From Bordetella genomosp. 10 (GTDB taxonomy: Bacteria > Pseudomonadota > Gammaproteobacteria > Burkholderiales > Burkholderiaceae_B): a DNA stretch of 64,000 nt. How positions within the stretch are numbered: the first letter of the stretch is position 1; each line of letters begins with the position of its first letter. The DNA lies in the NCBI RefSeq assembly GCF_002261225.1, contig NZ_NEVM01000001.1, positions 1 to 64,000 of the forward strand, in the 5' to 3' direction. Under the pieces are notes generated by a model, which did not search any database, was not told the DNA's origin, and was given only the letters and a program-made list of their open reading frames with translations. The translations under genes were made by a program, and so were the position numbers. Below are positions 51,025-59,792 of the stretch, in pieces.

Positions 51025-52629
51025 ATGAGCAGCGTCACTGTCGACCACGTCTCGCCGGGCCAGCACGGTCACGATGACCATCACCACGGTATCCCCACGG
51101 GCTGGCGGCGCTGGTTGTTCGCCACCAACCACAAGGACATCGGGACGATGTATCTCATCTTCTCGTTCGTCATGCTGCTGGAGGGCGGCACCCTGGCCCT
51201 GTTGCTGCGCACGGAGCTGTTCGAGCCGGGGCTGCAATTCTTCCGGCCCGAGTTGTTCAACCAGTTCACGACCATGCACGGCCTGGTGATGGTGTTCGGC
51301 GCCATCATGCCGGCCTTCGTCGGCTTCGCCAACTGGATGATCCCGCTGCAGATCGGCGCCTCGGACATGGCCTTCGCGCGGATGAACAACTTCAGCTTCT
51401 GGCTGCTGCCGGTGGCGGCGCTGATCCTGACCGCGTCCTTCTTCGCCCCGGGCGGCGCCACCGCCGCCGGCTGGACCCTGTACGCGCCCCTGTCGCTGCA
51501 GATGGGACCGGGCATGGACATGGCGATCTTCGCCATGCACATCATGGGCGCGTCCTCGATCATGGGCGCGATCAACGTCATCGTGACCGTCCTGAACATG
51601 CGCGCGCCCGGCATGACGTTGATGAAGATGCCGCTGTTCTGCTGGACCTGGCTGATCACCGCCTTCCTGCTGATCGCCGTGATGCCGGTGCTGGCCGCGG
51701 CCATCACCATGGTGCTGACCGACCGCCATTTCGGCACCGGCTTCTTCAACGCGGCCGCCGGCGGCGACCCGGTGCTCTACCAGCACGTGTTCTGGTTCTT
51801 CGGGCATCCCGAGGTCTACATCATGATCCTGCCGGCGTTCGGCATCGTCTCGGCCGTGGTGCCGGCCTTCGCCCGCAAGCGCCTGTTCGGCTATGCCTCG
51901 ATGGTCTACGCCACCTCCGCCATCGCGGTGCTGTCCTTCATCGTCTGGGCCCACCACATGTTCACCACGGGCATGCCGGTGACCGGACAGCTCTACTTCA
52001 TGTACGCCACCATGCTCATCTCCATCCCCACCGGGGTGAAGGTGTTCAACTGGGTGGCCACCATGTGGCGCGGCTCGATGACCTTCGAAACGCCCATGCT
52101 GTTCGCCATCGGCTTCATCTTCGTGTTCACCATCGGCGGCTTCACCGGGCTGATCCTGTCGGTGGCGCCGATCGACATCCAGGTGCAGGACACGTACTAC
52201 GTGGTGGCGCATTTCCACTACGTGCTGGTGGCCGGCTCGCTGTTCGGCCTGTTCGCCGGGTCCTACTATTGGGTGCCCAAGTGGACCGGCTACATGTACA
52301 ACGAGAAGCTGGGCAAGTTCCATTTCTGGATGTCGCTGATCTCGTTCAACGTCACCTTCTTCCCCATGCACTTCCTGGGGCTGGCCGGCATGCCGCGCCG
52401 TTACGCCGACTACGCGGCGCAGTTCACCACCTTCCACCAGATCGCCACCATCGGCGCCTTCTGGTTCGGCCTGTCGCAGTTGATCTTCCTGGTGGCCATC
52501 CTGCGCTGCTTCGCCGGCAAGGGCGAGCGCGCGCCGGCCAAGCCGTGGGAAGGCGCCGAAGGCCTGGAGTGGACGGTGCCGTCGCCGGCGCCCTTCCATA
52601 CCTTCACCGAACCGCCGGAGGTGAAGTAA
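51025..52629 (+). CDS. coxA: Cytochrome c oxidase subunit I
   Basis: 534-residue catalytic subunit reducing O2 to water while pumping protons. Twelve helices. Heme a His in TTMHGLVM, CuB/Tyr crosslink region [13 protein letters not shown], CuB His pair in WAHHMFTTG, and heme-ligand His in [14 protein letters not shown] precedes the ATG. It requires heme A (CtaA, CtaB here) and CuB insertion. Confidence 0.98.
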   Translation: MSSVTVDHVSPGQHGHDDHHHGIPTGWRRWLFATNHKDIGTMYLIFSFVMLLEGGTLALLLRTELFEPGLQFFRPELFNQFTTMHGLVMVFGAIMPAFVGFANWMIPLQIGASDMAFARMNNFSFWLLPVAALILTASFFAPGGATAAGWTLYAPLSLQMGPGMDMAIFAMHIMGASSIMGAINVIVTVLNMRAPGMTLMKMPLFCWTWLITAFLLIAVMPVLAAAITMVLTDRHFGTGFFNAAAGGDPVLYQHVFWFFGHPEVYIMILPAFGIVSAVVPAFARKRLFGYASMVYATSAIAVLSFIVWAHHMFTTGMPVTGQLYFMYATMLISIPTGVKVFNWVATMWRGSMTFETPMLFAIGFIFVFTIGGFTGLILSVAPIDIQVQDTYYVVAHFHYVLVAGSLFGLFAGSYYWVPKWTGYMYNEKLGKFHFWMSLISFNVTFFPMHFLGLAGMPRRYADYAAQFTTFHQIATIGAFWFGLSQLIFLVAILRCFAGKGERAPAKPWEGAEGLEWTVPSPAPFHTFTEPPEVK

Positions 52630-52631
52630 GC

Positions 52632-52763
52632 ATGACCCCCGAACAACGCCGCCGCAACAAGGCCGTGGGGATAACCCTGCTGGCCGTGGTGCTGGCGATT
52701 TTCATCTGGGCGCTGTTCAAGGGGAGCAGCCTGTTCGCGCCGCTCGCCCGGGGCGGGGTTTGA
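52632..52763 (+). CDS. Small cytochrome oxidase assembly protein (43 aa)
   Basis: 43 residues: MTPEQRRRNKAVG then one helix (ITLLAVVLAIFIWALF). Starts two bases after coxA. Small single-helix proteins in this position are usual in Burkholderiales cox clusters and are annotated as assembly factors; evidence is positional. Confidence 0.8.
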   Translation: MTPEQRRRNKAVGITLLAVVLAIFIWALFKGSSLFAPLARGGV

Positions 52764-52788
52764 GCGCGCGGGCATGCGGGGGACGGCC

Positions 52789-53022
52789 ATGGACGAGGAC
52801 AAGGCGATCGCGGAGGGAGCCGGGCAGCGCAAGCTGTCCTTCCTCCAGACCTTGAAGGCCGTGGCCTGGGGCATGCTGGGCATCCGCAAGGGCGCGGGCT
52901 ACCGCGAGGACACGGCCCGGCTCAATCCGGTCCACCTGGTGGTCGCGGCCCTGCTGGCGGGCGTGCTGTTTGTGGTTGTGCTGATTTCCATCGTGCGCTG
53001 GGCGGTCGCCAGCCTCAGTTGA
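52789..53022 (+). CDS. DUF2970 family protein
   Basis: 77 residues. LQTLKAVAWGMLGIRKG then one C-terminal helix (LVVAALLAGVLFVVVLISIV) mark DUF2970, a cox-cluster family of unknown role. ATG at 52789 has GGGGGAC upstream; an in-frame ATG at 52774 is less well placed. Only 25 bases separate it from the previous stop. Confidence 0.85.
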   Translation: MDEDKAIAEGAGQRKLSFLQTLKAVAWGMLGIRKGAGYREDTARLNPVHLVVAALLAGVLFVVVLISIVRWAVASLS

Positions 53023-53057
53023 ACAAGTATTCGAATATCCGTACCTGGGAGAACACC

Positions 53058-53933
53058 ATGAGTGCAGGCCACTCGGTCGAAGCGAAAGATGCGCCCTACT
53101 ACTACGTGCCGGCGGATTCCGGCCATCCGGTGCGCTGCGCGCTGGCGCTGCTGATCACCGCCCTGGGCGCGGCGGCCTGGGTCAACGGCGTCGGCATCGG
53201 CAAGTGGATGGTGCTGGTCGGCGTGCTCAGCGTGATCACCGTGCTGTACTTCTGGTTCGGCGACGCCATCGGCGAATCGGAGGGCGGCCTGAACAGCAAG
53301 CGGGTGGACGTCTCCTACCGCTGGGGCATGAGCTGGTTCATCTTCTCGGAGGTGATGTTCTTCGCCGGTTTCTTCGGCGCGCTGTGGTACGTGCGCACCA
53401 TCTCCACGCCGTGGCTGGGCGACCTCGACCACAAGCTGCTGCTGTGGCCGGACTTCTCCGCCGTATGGCCCAATTTCGGGCCGGCCGGCGTGGTGGAGCA
53501 CTTCCAGACCGTGGGGCCGTTCTGGCTGCCCACCATCAACACCGCGCTGCTGCTGAGTTCCGGCGTCACGCTGACCATCGCCCACCATGCCCTGCGCGAC
53601 AACCATCGCGGCAAGACCATTTTCTGGCTGGCGTGCACCATCGTCCTGGGCTTCATCTTCGTGGCCTGCCAGGCCACGGAATACCACCATGCCTATACCG
53701 AACTGAACCTGAAGTTCAGCTCCGGGGCGTACGGTTCGCTGTTCTTCATGCTGACGGGTTTCCACGGATTCCACGTGATCATGGGCGCGACCATGCTCAC
53801 CGTCATCCTGGTGCGCCTGCTGCGCGGCCATTTCACCGCCGACCATCACTTCGGTTTCGAAGGCGCCGCCTGGTACTGGCACTTCGTCGACGTGGTGTGG
53901 CTGGGTCTGTACCTGTTCGTGTACTGGCTGTAA
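53058..53933 (+). CDS. coxC: Cytochrome c oxidase subunit III
   Basis: 291-residue seven-helix subunit stabilising proton pumping. Conserved WFIFSEVMFFAGFFGALWY (with the membrane Glu), LLLSSGVTLTIAHHAL, GFIFVACQATEYHHA and GFHGFHVIMG, ending WHFVDVVWLGLYLFVYWL. ATG at 53058 has GGGAG upstream. Confidence 0.97.
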   Translation: MSAGHSVEAKDAPYYYVPADSGHPVRCALALLITALGAAAWVNGVGIGKWMVLVGVLSVITVLYFWFGDAIGESEGGLNSKRVDVSYRWGMSWFIFSEVMFFAGFFGALWYVRTISTPWLGDLDHKLLLWPDFSAVWPNFGPAGVVEHFQTVGPFWLPTINTALLLSSGVTLTIAHHALRDNHRGKTIFWLACTIVLGFIFVACQATEYHHAYTELNLKFSSGAYGSLFFMLTGFHGFHVIMGATMLTVILVRLLRGHFTADHHFGFEGAAWYWHFVDVVWLGLYLFVYWL

Positions 53934-53963
53934 GGGAGCGTCGTCGTATAAGGGGGAGCCGGC

Positions 53964-54164
53964 TTACCGGATCCCCGTGCTTTGGATCCAGCCCAGTTGG
54001 TGCGCCAGCAGCACGAACAGGAACAAGGCCACCGACAGGCCGATGCGCACCGTCAGCGCATTGACGGTACGATTGGTCGTTCCCTTGTCCTTCATCAGGT
54101 ACACCAGGGCGGAGCCCAGGCTGACCAGGATGCCGATGAAGGCGACGACGACGAGCACGCGCAT
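53964..54164 (-). CDS. Twin transmembrane protein (DUF2909-like)
   Basis: 66-residue protein with two helices (VLVVVAFIGILVSLGSALVYLM, and IGLSVALFLFVLLAHQLGW) joined by a basic loop KDKGTTNRTVN. Start ATG at 54164 has an excellent GGGGAG six bases upstream. Encoded opposite to the cox genes, between coxC and surf1, a common arrangement. Role unknown. Confidence 0.85.
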   Translation of the reverse strand: MRVLVVVAFIGILVSLGSALVYLMKDKGTTNRTVNALTVRIGLSVALFLFVLLAHQLGWIQSTGIR

Positions 54165-54219
54165 GGCAGTCTCCCCGGGCGCGGACGCCCCAAATAATAT
54201 GGAATCGTTGTAGGTATAC

Positions 54220-55026
54220 ATGGTACGTCCTCACGGCACCGCACGCACGCTGGCCGCTCTGCTGTTGCTGGCCATGGCCGTCGTGGTGCTGGTATCGCTG
54301 GGGCGGTGGCAACTGCGCCGCGCCGATGAGCGCCGCGCCATCCTGGCGGCCATCGAGCATGGCCGTTCGCAGCCGCCGCTGATGCTGACCGCCGCCACGC
54401 CCGCGGCCGAGCTGAAACCGTGGCGGCCGGCGCAGGCCAATGGCAGCTACCGCGACGACCTGACGGTGGTGCTGGACAATCGCAACCGCGACGGCCGTCC
54501 CGGCTATTGGGTCGCCACGCCCTTGCTGCTGAAAAACAGCAACCCTCCGACCGCCGTGCTGGTGCTGCGCGGGTGGATGCCGCGCGCCGAACCGGGCCAG
54601 CCGGCCGCCGTGGCGCCGCCCGCGCCGCCGGACATGCAGCACGTCACCGGCGAGCTCGCCGAGCGCGTACCGCGCTTGTTCGAACTCTGGCATTTCGGCA
54701 ACGATGCGGTGGATACGCTGCCCCCGCGCCTGCCGGCCGCCGGCGGCAAGCCGCCCACGGTGCAGAACCTGGACCTGGCCGCCTATGCCGAGGCCAGCGG
54801 CCTGCGCCTGCTGCCCACGGTGCTGGAGCAGAGCGACGCCGACGAGGACGTGCTCAAGCACGACTGGCCGCAGCCTTCGGTCGATTTCAACCAGAACCAG
54901 GGCTATGCGCTGCAATGGTTCGGCTTCGCAAGCATCGCCGGCATCGCCTTCCTGGTGGTGGCGTGGCGCGCGTTGCGGCGGTGGACCGCAGGGGGCCCGG
55001 GTGGAAAGGGCCGGACCGGAAGTTAA
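54220..55026 (+). CDS. SURF1-family cytochrome oxidase assembly protein
   Basis: 268 residues, two membrane helices at the ends (LAALLLLAMAVVVLVSLGRWQLRR and FASIAGIAFLVVAWRAL) around a periplasmic domain: NRNRDGRPGYWVATPLLL, VLRGWMPR and PSVDFNQNQGYALQWFGFA, the family signatures. SURF1 aids heme A delivery to subunit I. The start ATG lies 55 bases from the divergent twin-TM gene. Confidence 0.92.
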   Translation: MVRPHGTARTLAALLLLAMAVVVLVSLGRWQLRRADERRAILAAIEHGRSQPPLMLTAATPAAELKPWRPAQANGSYRDDLTVVLDNRNRDGRPGYWVATPLLLKNSNPPTAVLVLRGWMPRAEPGQPAAVAPPAPPDMQHVTGELAERVPRLFELWHFGNDAVDTLPPRLPAAGGKPPTVQNLDLAAYAEASGLRLLPTVLEQSDADEDVLKHDWPQPSVDFNQNQGYALQWFGFASIAGIAFLVVAWRALRRWTAGGPGGKGRTGS

Positions 55027-55089
55027 ACTGCTTGCTGGCCGGTCCCGACGCGGGGACCCCGGCACGCGAAAAAGACAGGAATCCCGCTT

Positions 55090-55773
55090 GTGACGATGCC
55101 CATTACGACTGCCGGCGATACGCGCGCGGCGCCGCGCCGGCGCGGCGCGCTGACCGTGCTGATCGTCTTCCTCGTGTCGCTGGCGCCCGTGGTCGCCGCC
55201 GTGGTTTTCTACCTTAACCCCGAATGGTGGCCGCGCGACGGCAGCAACTATGGCGCCCTGGTCGAGCCGCAGCGCGACCTGCCCGGGCCCGCGCAACTGC
55301 CGCTGGCCACGCTGGACGGCCAGCCCTACGACCTGCGCCAGTTGCGCGGCAAGTGGCTGCTGATGGCCGCCGACGGCGGCGCCTGCCCGGAATCCTGCGC
55401 GCGCAAGCTGTTCATCATCCGCAACACCCACGCCAGCCAGGGCAAGAACGTGGACCGCGTGGCGCGCGTCTGGTTCATCACCGACGACGCGGAGGTGCCG
55501 CGCAAGGTGCTGGACGCCTACGTGGGCACGGTCATGGTGCGGGCGCGGCCCGAGCAACTGGCGGCGTTCCTGCTGGATGCCGGCGCGGGCAGTGGAAAGG
55601 GCAACGGGACCGGCGGCGGCGCGGACGAAGCAGCGGCGGCCGGCGCGCTGGCCGGGCCGATGTGGCTGGTCGATCCGCTGGGCCACCTGATGCTGCGCTT
55701 CCCGCCCGACGCCGATCCGGTCAAGGTGCGCAGCGACCTCAGCAAGCTGATCTACAACTCGCGCATCGGCTAG
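55090..55773 (+). CDS. SCO-like thioredoxin-fold membrane protein
   Basis: 227 residues: one N-terminal helix (LTVLIVFLVSLAPVVAAVVFYL) and a thioredoxin-like domain with a CxxxC in GGACPESCARKLF. Unlike the true SCO protein at 58021 it lacks the copper His (no DH before the AxxxL strand; it reads AGPMWLVDP). A redox role for CuA cysteines is plausible. A Gly/Ala-rich insert lies at about residues 165-190. GTG at 55090 or ATG at 55096 may be the start; AGGAAT suits the GTG. Confidence 0.8.
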   Translation: MTMPITTAGDTRAAPRRRGALTVLIVFLVSLAPVVAAVVFYLNPEWWPRDGSNYGALVEPQRDLPGPAQLPLATLDGQPYDLRQLRGKWLLMAADGGACPESCARKLFIIRNTHASQGKNVDRVARVWFITDDAEVPRKVLDAYVGTVMVRARPEQLAAFLLDAGAGSGKGNGTGGGADEAAAAGALAGPMWLVDPLGHLMLRFPPDADPVKVRSDLSKLIYNSRIG

Positions 55774-55774
55774 T

Positions 55775-56839
55775 ATGCCGATCACGACGCAATTCGAAGT
55801 GACCGCAGAAGTGAATGCCTCCGCCCTGGACGCCATCGTCCTCCGTTACCGCAAGCTGGTTTTCTTTACCTGGTTCCTGACCCTGGACCTGATCATGTTC
55901 GGGGCTTTCGTGCGCCTGACCGATTCCGGCCTGGGCTGTCCCGACTGGCCGGGCTGCTACGGCAGCGCCTCGCCCCTGGGCTCGCTGGCCGACATCCACC
56001 AGGCCAACCAGGCCATGCCGTTCGGCGCGGTATCGCTGTCCAAGGCGTGGATCGAGATGGTCCACCGCTATGCCGGCTCGCTGCTCGGCATGCTGATCAT
56101 CGCCATCGTCTACATGGCCTTCCGCTACCGCGGCCGCCTGGGGCGCTCGCCGCTGCTGGCCGTGGCCGCGCTGGTCATCGTCTGCGTGCAGGGGGCTTTC
56201 GGCGCCTGGACCGTGACCCATCAACTCATGCCGGCGGTGGTCACGGCCCACCTGGTGTTCGGCATGCTCACCCTGACCATGATGACCTGGCTGGCGGCGC
56301 GCGAGCGTCCGTACCAGGCGCTGGCGGCGTCGGCGGCGCGCTGGCGCGGGTGGATGACCGGCGGCCTGCTGCTGCTGTTCATCCAGATCACGCTGGGGGG
56401 CTGGGTCAGCACCAACTACGCCGCCCTGGCCTGCATGGACTTCCCCATGTGCCAGGGGCACTGGGTGCCGCCCATGGACTTCGCCGGCGGGTTCTCGGTC
56501 TTCCGCGCCCTGGGCGAGCTGCCGTCGGGTGAGATGATCTCGCAGTACGCCCTGACCGCCATCCACTGGACGCACCGGAATTTCGCCTTCGTGGTGTTCG
56601 TCTACATGGGGATCCTGGCCTGGCGCATGCGGGCCGAACCGGGCCTGCGCGGGCCGGCGACGCTGGCGCTGGCCCTGCTGGCGGCGCAGTTGCTGACCGG
56701 CCTGACCACCATTTTCTTCGAATGGCCCCTGCTGATCGCGGTCCTGCACAACGGCGGCGCCGCCGGCCTGGTCCTGGCCGGGGTGACGCTGCGGGTGCGC
56801 CTGGCCACTGCCGGCCGCGCCGCCCTGCGCAGCGCCTGA
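55775..56839 (+). CDS. ctaA: Heme A synthase
   Basis: 354-residue eight-helix enzyme (COX15 type) oxidising heme O to heme A. Conserved AFVRLTDSGLGCPDWPGCYG near the N-terminus, EMVHRYAGSLLG with heme His, GAWTVTHQLMPAVVTAHL and AIHWTHRNFAFVV. ATG follows the preceding stop by one base. Confidence 0.95.
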   Translation: MPITTQFEVTAEVNASALDAIVLRYRKLVFFTWFLTLDLIMFGAFVRLTDSGLGCPDWPGCYGSASPLGSLADIHQANQAMPFGAVSLSKAWIEMVHRYAGSLLGMLIIAIVYMAFRYRGRLGRSPLLAVAALVIVCVQGAFGAWTVTHQLMPAVVTAHLVFGMLTLTMMTWLAARERPYQALAASAARWRGWMTGGLLLLFIQITLGGWVSTNYAALACMDFPMCQGHWVPPMDFAGGFSVFRALGELPSGEMISQYALTAIHWTHRNFAFVVFVYMGILAWRMRAEPGLRGPATLALALLAAQLLTGLTTIFFEWPLLIAVLHNGGAAGLVLAGVTLRVRLATAGRAALRSA

Positions 56840-56957
56840 GCCCGCCGCGCCATGGGGCAGCCGCGGCGTGCAGGAGGGGCGCCGAGGTGGAAAGGCGGTC
56901 GAAAGTGGGAAAAAGGGCTGAAAAGGGCGGCAAAAGCGGCCGCGCTAACCGTTCCTG

Positions 56958-56970
56958 GGACAATTTGTCC
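56958..56970. promoter_or_regulatory. Palindrome GGACAA-T-TTGTCC upstream of ctaB
   Basis: Perfect 13-base palindrome in the 203-base gap between ctaA and ctaB, 73 bases before the ctaB ATG. TAGAAT at 57027-57032 is a possible -10 box. A regulator binding site is plausible; the protein is unknown. Confidence 0.4.
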
Positions 56971-57042
56971 AATGTAAACAGGCTCTTGCAACCCGTCCCC
57001 GACGCCCGCGACGGCGCCGAGCGGAGTTAGAATAACGCCACC

Positions 57043-57939
57043 ATGACCAGCCTTGCCGCCCCAGACCAGGGATTGCTCCGTCAATACCTGGTGCTTACCA
57101 AACCCCGCGTTACCCAGCTTGCCGTCTTCTGTGCCGTCATCGGCATGTTCCTGGCGACGCCCGGCCTGCCCGACCTGAAGCGCGTGGCTTTCGCCACCCT
57201 CGGCATCTGGCTGCTCGCCGCGGCCGCGTTCGCCATCAACTGCCTGATCGAGCAGGAAGTCGACGCTCGCATGCTGCGCACCGCGCGGCGTCCCACCGCG
57301 CGCGGCACCATCCTGCCGCAGCAGGTGCTGATGCTGTCCGGCTTGCTGGGGGGCGCCGGCATGCTGGTGCTGTACAACCTGGTCAATCCGCTGACCATGT
57401 GGCTGACCTTCGCCACCTTCGTCGGCTACGCCGTCATCTACACCGTCATCCTCAAGCCGCGCACGCCGCAGAACATCGTGATCGGCGGCCTGTCGGGCGC
57501 CATGCCGCCCGCGCTGGGCTGGGCCGCCATCGCCAATGCGGTGCCGGCCGAGGCCTGGGCGCTGGTGCTGATCATCTTCATCTGGACGCCGCCGCATTTC
57601 TGGGCGCTGGCCCTGTATCGCAGCAAGGACTACGAGAGGGCCGGGCTGCCGATGCTGCCGGTCACGCACGGGCCGGAATACACGCGCCTGCAGATCCTGC
57701 TGTATAGCTGTGCCCTGCTGGGTTGTACGCTGATTCCCTACGCCTTGCGCATGAACGGCCTGTTGTACCTGGCCGCCGCGCTGGTGCTGGGCGGCATTTT
57801 CCTGCGCTATGCCTGGCGGCTGTATCGCAACTACAGCGATGCCTTGTCGCGCGCGATGTTCCGATATTCCATCTTGTACCTGGCGCTGTTGTTCGGCGCC
57901 CTGTTGATCGATCACTGGCTCGGCCTGCTGCTGGCGTAG
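57043..57939 (+). CDS. ctaB: Protoheme IX farnesyltransferase (heme O synthase)
   Basis: 298-residue UbiA-family membrane enzyme adding a farnesyl group to heme B. The Asp-rich prenyl site is [19 protein letters not shown]; the second conserved region is [39 protein letters not shown] is the family start. Confidence 0.97.
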   Translation: MTSLAAPDQGLLRQYLVLTKPRVTQLAVFCAVIGMFLATPGLPDLKRVAFATLGIWLLAAAAFAINCLIEQEVDARMLRTARRPTARGTILPQQVLMLSGLLGGAGMLVLYNLVNPLTMWLTFATFVGYAVIYTVILKPRTPQNIVIGGLSGAMPPALGWAAIANAVPAEAWALVLIIFIWTPPHFWALALYRSKDYERAGLPMLPVTHGPEYTRLQILLYSCALLGCTLIPYALRMNGLLYLAAALVLGGIFLRYAWRLYRNYSDALSRAMFRYSILYLALLFGALLIDHWLGLLLA

Positions 57940-58020
57940 GCAGGCGGTGGCGCGGCGCGCGCCCCGCGCGCCGATTCGCCGTTGCGCACCCCGTCCCAGG
58001 CCTTACCGGAGACCTCCCCC

Positions 58021-58620
58021 ATGTCCATCGTTCCCGCCCGCCGCGCCGCCTTGCGCGCACTTGGCAGCGTTGCCCTGCTCGCCGCCCTGGCGGCCTGCAA
58101 GGACCGCCCGGCCTTCCAGGGCAGCAGCATCGAGGGCACGCACCTGGGCAAGGACGTGGCCATGGTCGACCAGGACGGGAAGCCGCGCGCCATGGCCGAT
58201 TTCGCCGGCAAGGTGGTGGTGGCTTTCTTCGGCTACACGCATTGCCCGGACGTCTGCCCGACCTCGCTGGCGGAGTTGGCCCAGGTCATGCAGACGCTGG
58301 GGCCCGACGCTTCGCGCGTGCAGGTGGTGATGATCACCGTCGATCCCGAACGCGATACGCCGGAGGTGATGAAGCAGTACGTCACCACCTTCAATCCCGG
58401 CTTCGTCGGCCTGACCGGCAGCCTGGCGCAGTTGAAGACGGCGGCGACGTCGTTCAAGGCCTATTACGCCAAGGTGCCGACCAAGGACGGTTCGGACTAC
58501 AGCATGGACCACAGCGCCGCCTTCTACCTGCTGGACCAGAAGGGCGAAGCCCAGGTGCTGGTCAACAACAACGCGGGCGCCGACGTGCTGGTGCACGACA
58601 TCAAGCTTCTGTTGGGGTGA
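58021..58620 (+). CDS. sco: SCO1/SenC copper chaperone
   Basis: 199-residue lipoprotein delivering copper to the CuA site of coxB. Lipobox LLAALAAC; copper ligands CPDVCP and the His in DYSMDHSAAFYLL. ATG at 58021 has GGAG upstream; a TTG 39 bases earlier is less likely. Confidence 0.93.
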   Translation: MSIVPARRAALRALGSVALLAALAACKDRPAFQGSSIEGTHLGKDVAMVDQDGKPRAMADFAGKVVVAFFGYTHCPDVCPTSLAELAQVMQTLGPDASRVQVVMITVDPERDTPEVMKQYVTTFNPGFVGLTGSLAQLKTAATSFKAYYAKVPTKDGSDYSMDHSAAFYLLDQKGEAQVLVNNNAGADVLVHDIKLLLG

Positions 58621-58846
58621 TGCCGGCGGCCTCCAGCCAGGCGGCATAGGCCAGGCGGCCTTCGTCGCCCAGGTCGGCGGCGCGCAACTCGTGCGCGCCG
58701 GCATATATGAGCAGCGCATAAGGGGTCGCCAGGGCGGCCGCCTCCCGGCTCAGCCGCGCTTCTTCGCCCGTCGACGGCGAGCGCGCGCGCCAATAGTTGA
58801 TGGCCTGTTCCAGTTGCGTGATCGAGATCGGCGTGGTGTCGTCCAT
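58601..58846 (-). CDS. DUF3717 family protein
   Basis: 81 residues. SITQLEQAINYWRARSPS is the DUF3717 signature; the rest is a short helical protein with ALATPYALLIYAGAHEL. Function unknown. The 3' end overlaps sco by 20 bp, convergent. Confidence 0.85.
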   Translation of the reverse strand: MDDTTPISITQLEQAINYWRARSPSTGEEARLSREAAALATPYALLIYAGAHELRAADLGDEGRLAYAAWLEAAGITPTEA

Positions 58847-59022
58847 CGGCCCATTCTCCCAGTAGCGCCTGTCCGTGTGGGCGGCCGTCAGAGTCTGGTC
58901 ACAGGTGTTTCCGACATCTCTGAATAGCCTTGCAAATCTTGCAAACGGTCACCTTGCGCACGGCTTGTAAGCGGATACCGATGCTATACATCCGCCATGG
59001 ATGGCTTTGCAAGGAAAACGAC
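58847..59022. promoter_or_regulatory. Divergent region with tandem TTGCAAA
   Basis: 176 bases between the DUF3717 and glycine-zipper genes. TTGCAAA occurs at 58930-58936 and 58939-58945, nine bases apart. TTGTAA near 58965 and TATACA near 58985 resemble a promoter with short spacing. Confidence 0.35.
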
Positions 59023-59724
59023 ATGAACACCCATACCGTTCCCTCCCAATCGGAATCGCGCCGCGGCCTGCATCCGCTGGTGGCGACCGCCGCGGTTTGC
59101 GTCATCGTGCTGTGCGGCGTCGCGGTCGCCGCCATCGGCGGCTGGCTGCCCACGTCGAGCGGCCGGCAGGATGCGGCCAACCCGGCCGTCACGGCGCAGG
59201 CCGACCCCGCCAACGCCAACCTGGCGCCCGTGCCCGGACAGGCCTCGCAGGGCGCGATACAGCCGCAGCAGGGCGCGGCGCGACAAGCGCCGGCCGCCGC
59301 CGCGCAGCCCAACGTCCCGCCGCAGTACGCGCCGCAGCAAGGCGTGCCGCCCGCCGCCCAGAACGACGCGGCCCAGTGCCCGCAATGCGGCACCGTGGTG
59401 TCCGTGGGCCAGGTGCAGGTGCCGGTGCAGGATCGCAGCAATCACATCGTCGGCACGGTCGCCGGCGGCGTGGTCGGCGGGGTGGTGGGCAACCAGTTCG
59501 GCGGCGGTGGCGGCAGGACCGCGCTGACCGTCCTGGGCGCCGTGGGCGGGGCTTTGGCAGGCAGGGAAATCGAGCGTAATATGAACCAAAAAACCGTGAC
59601 GCGTTATCAATTGGTTGCCCGCACCAATGATGGCCGCACCCATACTTTCCGCAGTGATACGCCGTTCCAATATTCGACGGGCCAAGCCATACGCGTGGAA
59701 AACAACCAACTGCTGCCGCGGTGA
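59023..59724 (+). CDS. Glycine-zipper 2TM-domain membrane protein
   Basis: 233 residues. An N-terminal anchor (VATAAVCVIVLCGVAVAAIGGWL) is followed by a long Ala/Gln/Pro-rich linker, then CPQCGTVV, then the glycine-zipper block VAGGVVGGVVGNQFGGGGGR and AVGGALAGREIE, and a C-terminal beta-rich tail. The zipper resembles the 17-kDa antigen/SlyB family of outer-membrane proteins, but there is no lipobox. AAGGA precedes the ATG. Confidence 0.8.
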   Translation: MNTHTVPSQSESRRGLHPLVATAAVCVIVLCGVAVAAIGGWLPTSSGRQDAANPAVTAQADPANANLAPVPGQASQGAIQPQQGAARQAPAAAAQPNVPPQYAPQQGVPPAAQNDAAQCPQCGTVVSVGQVQVPVQDRSNHIVGTVAGGVVGGVVGNQFGGGGGRTALTVLGAVGGALAGREIERNMNQKTVTRYQLVARTNDGRTHTFRSDTPFQYSTGQAIRVENNQLLPR

Positions 59725-59792
59725 GCGCCGGCAGCAGGCCACGCGGCGGGTCTCCGAACGCGCGGGACGGTCAGGCCCCACGAGAGAGACAG

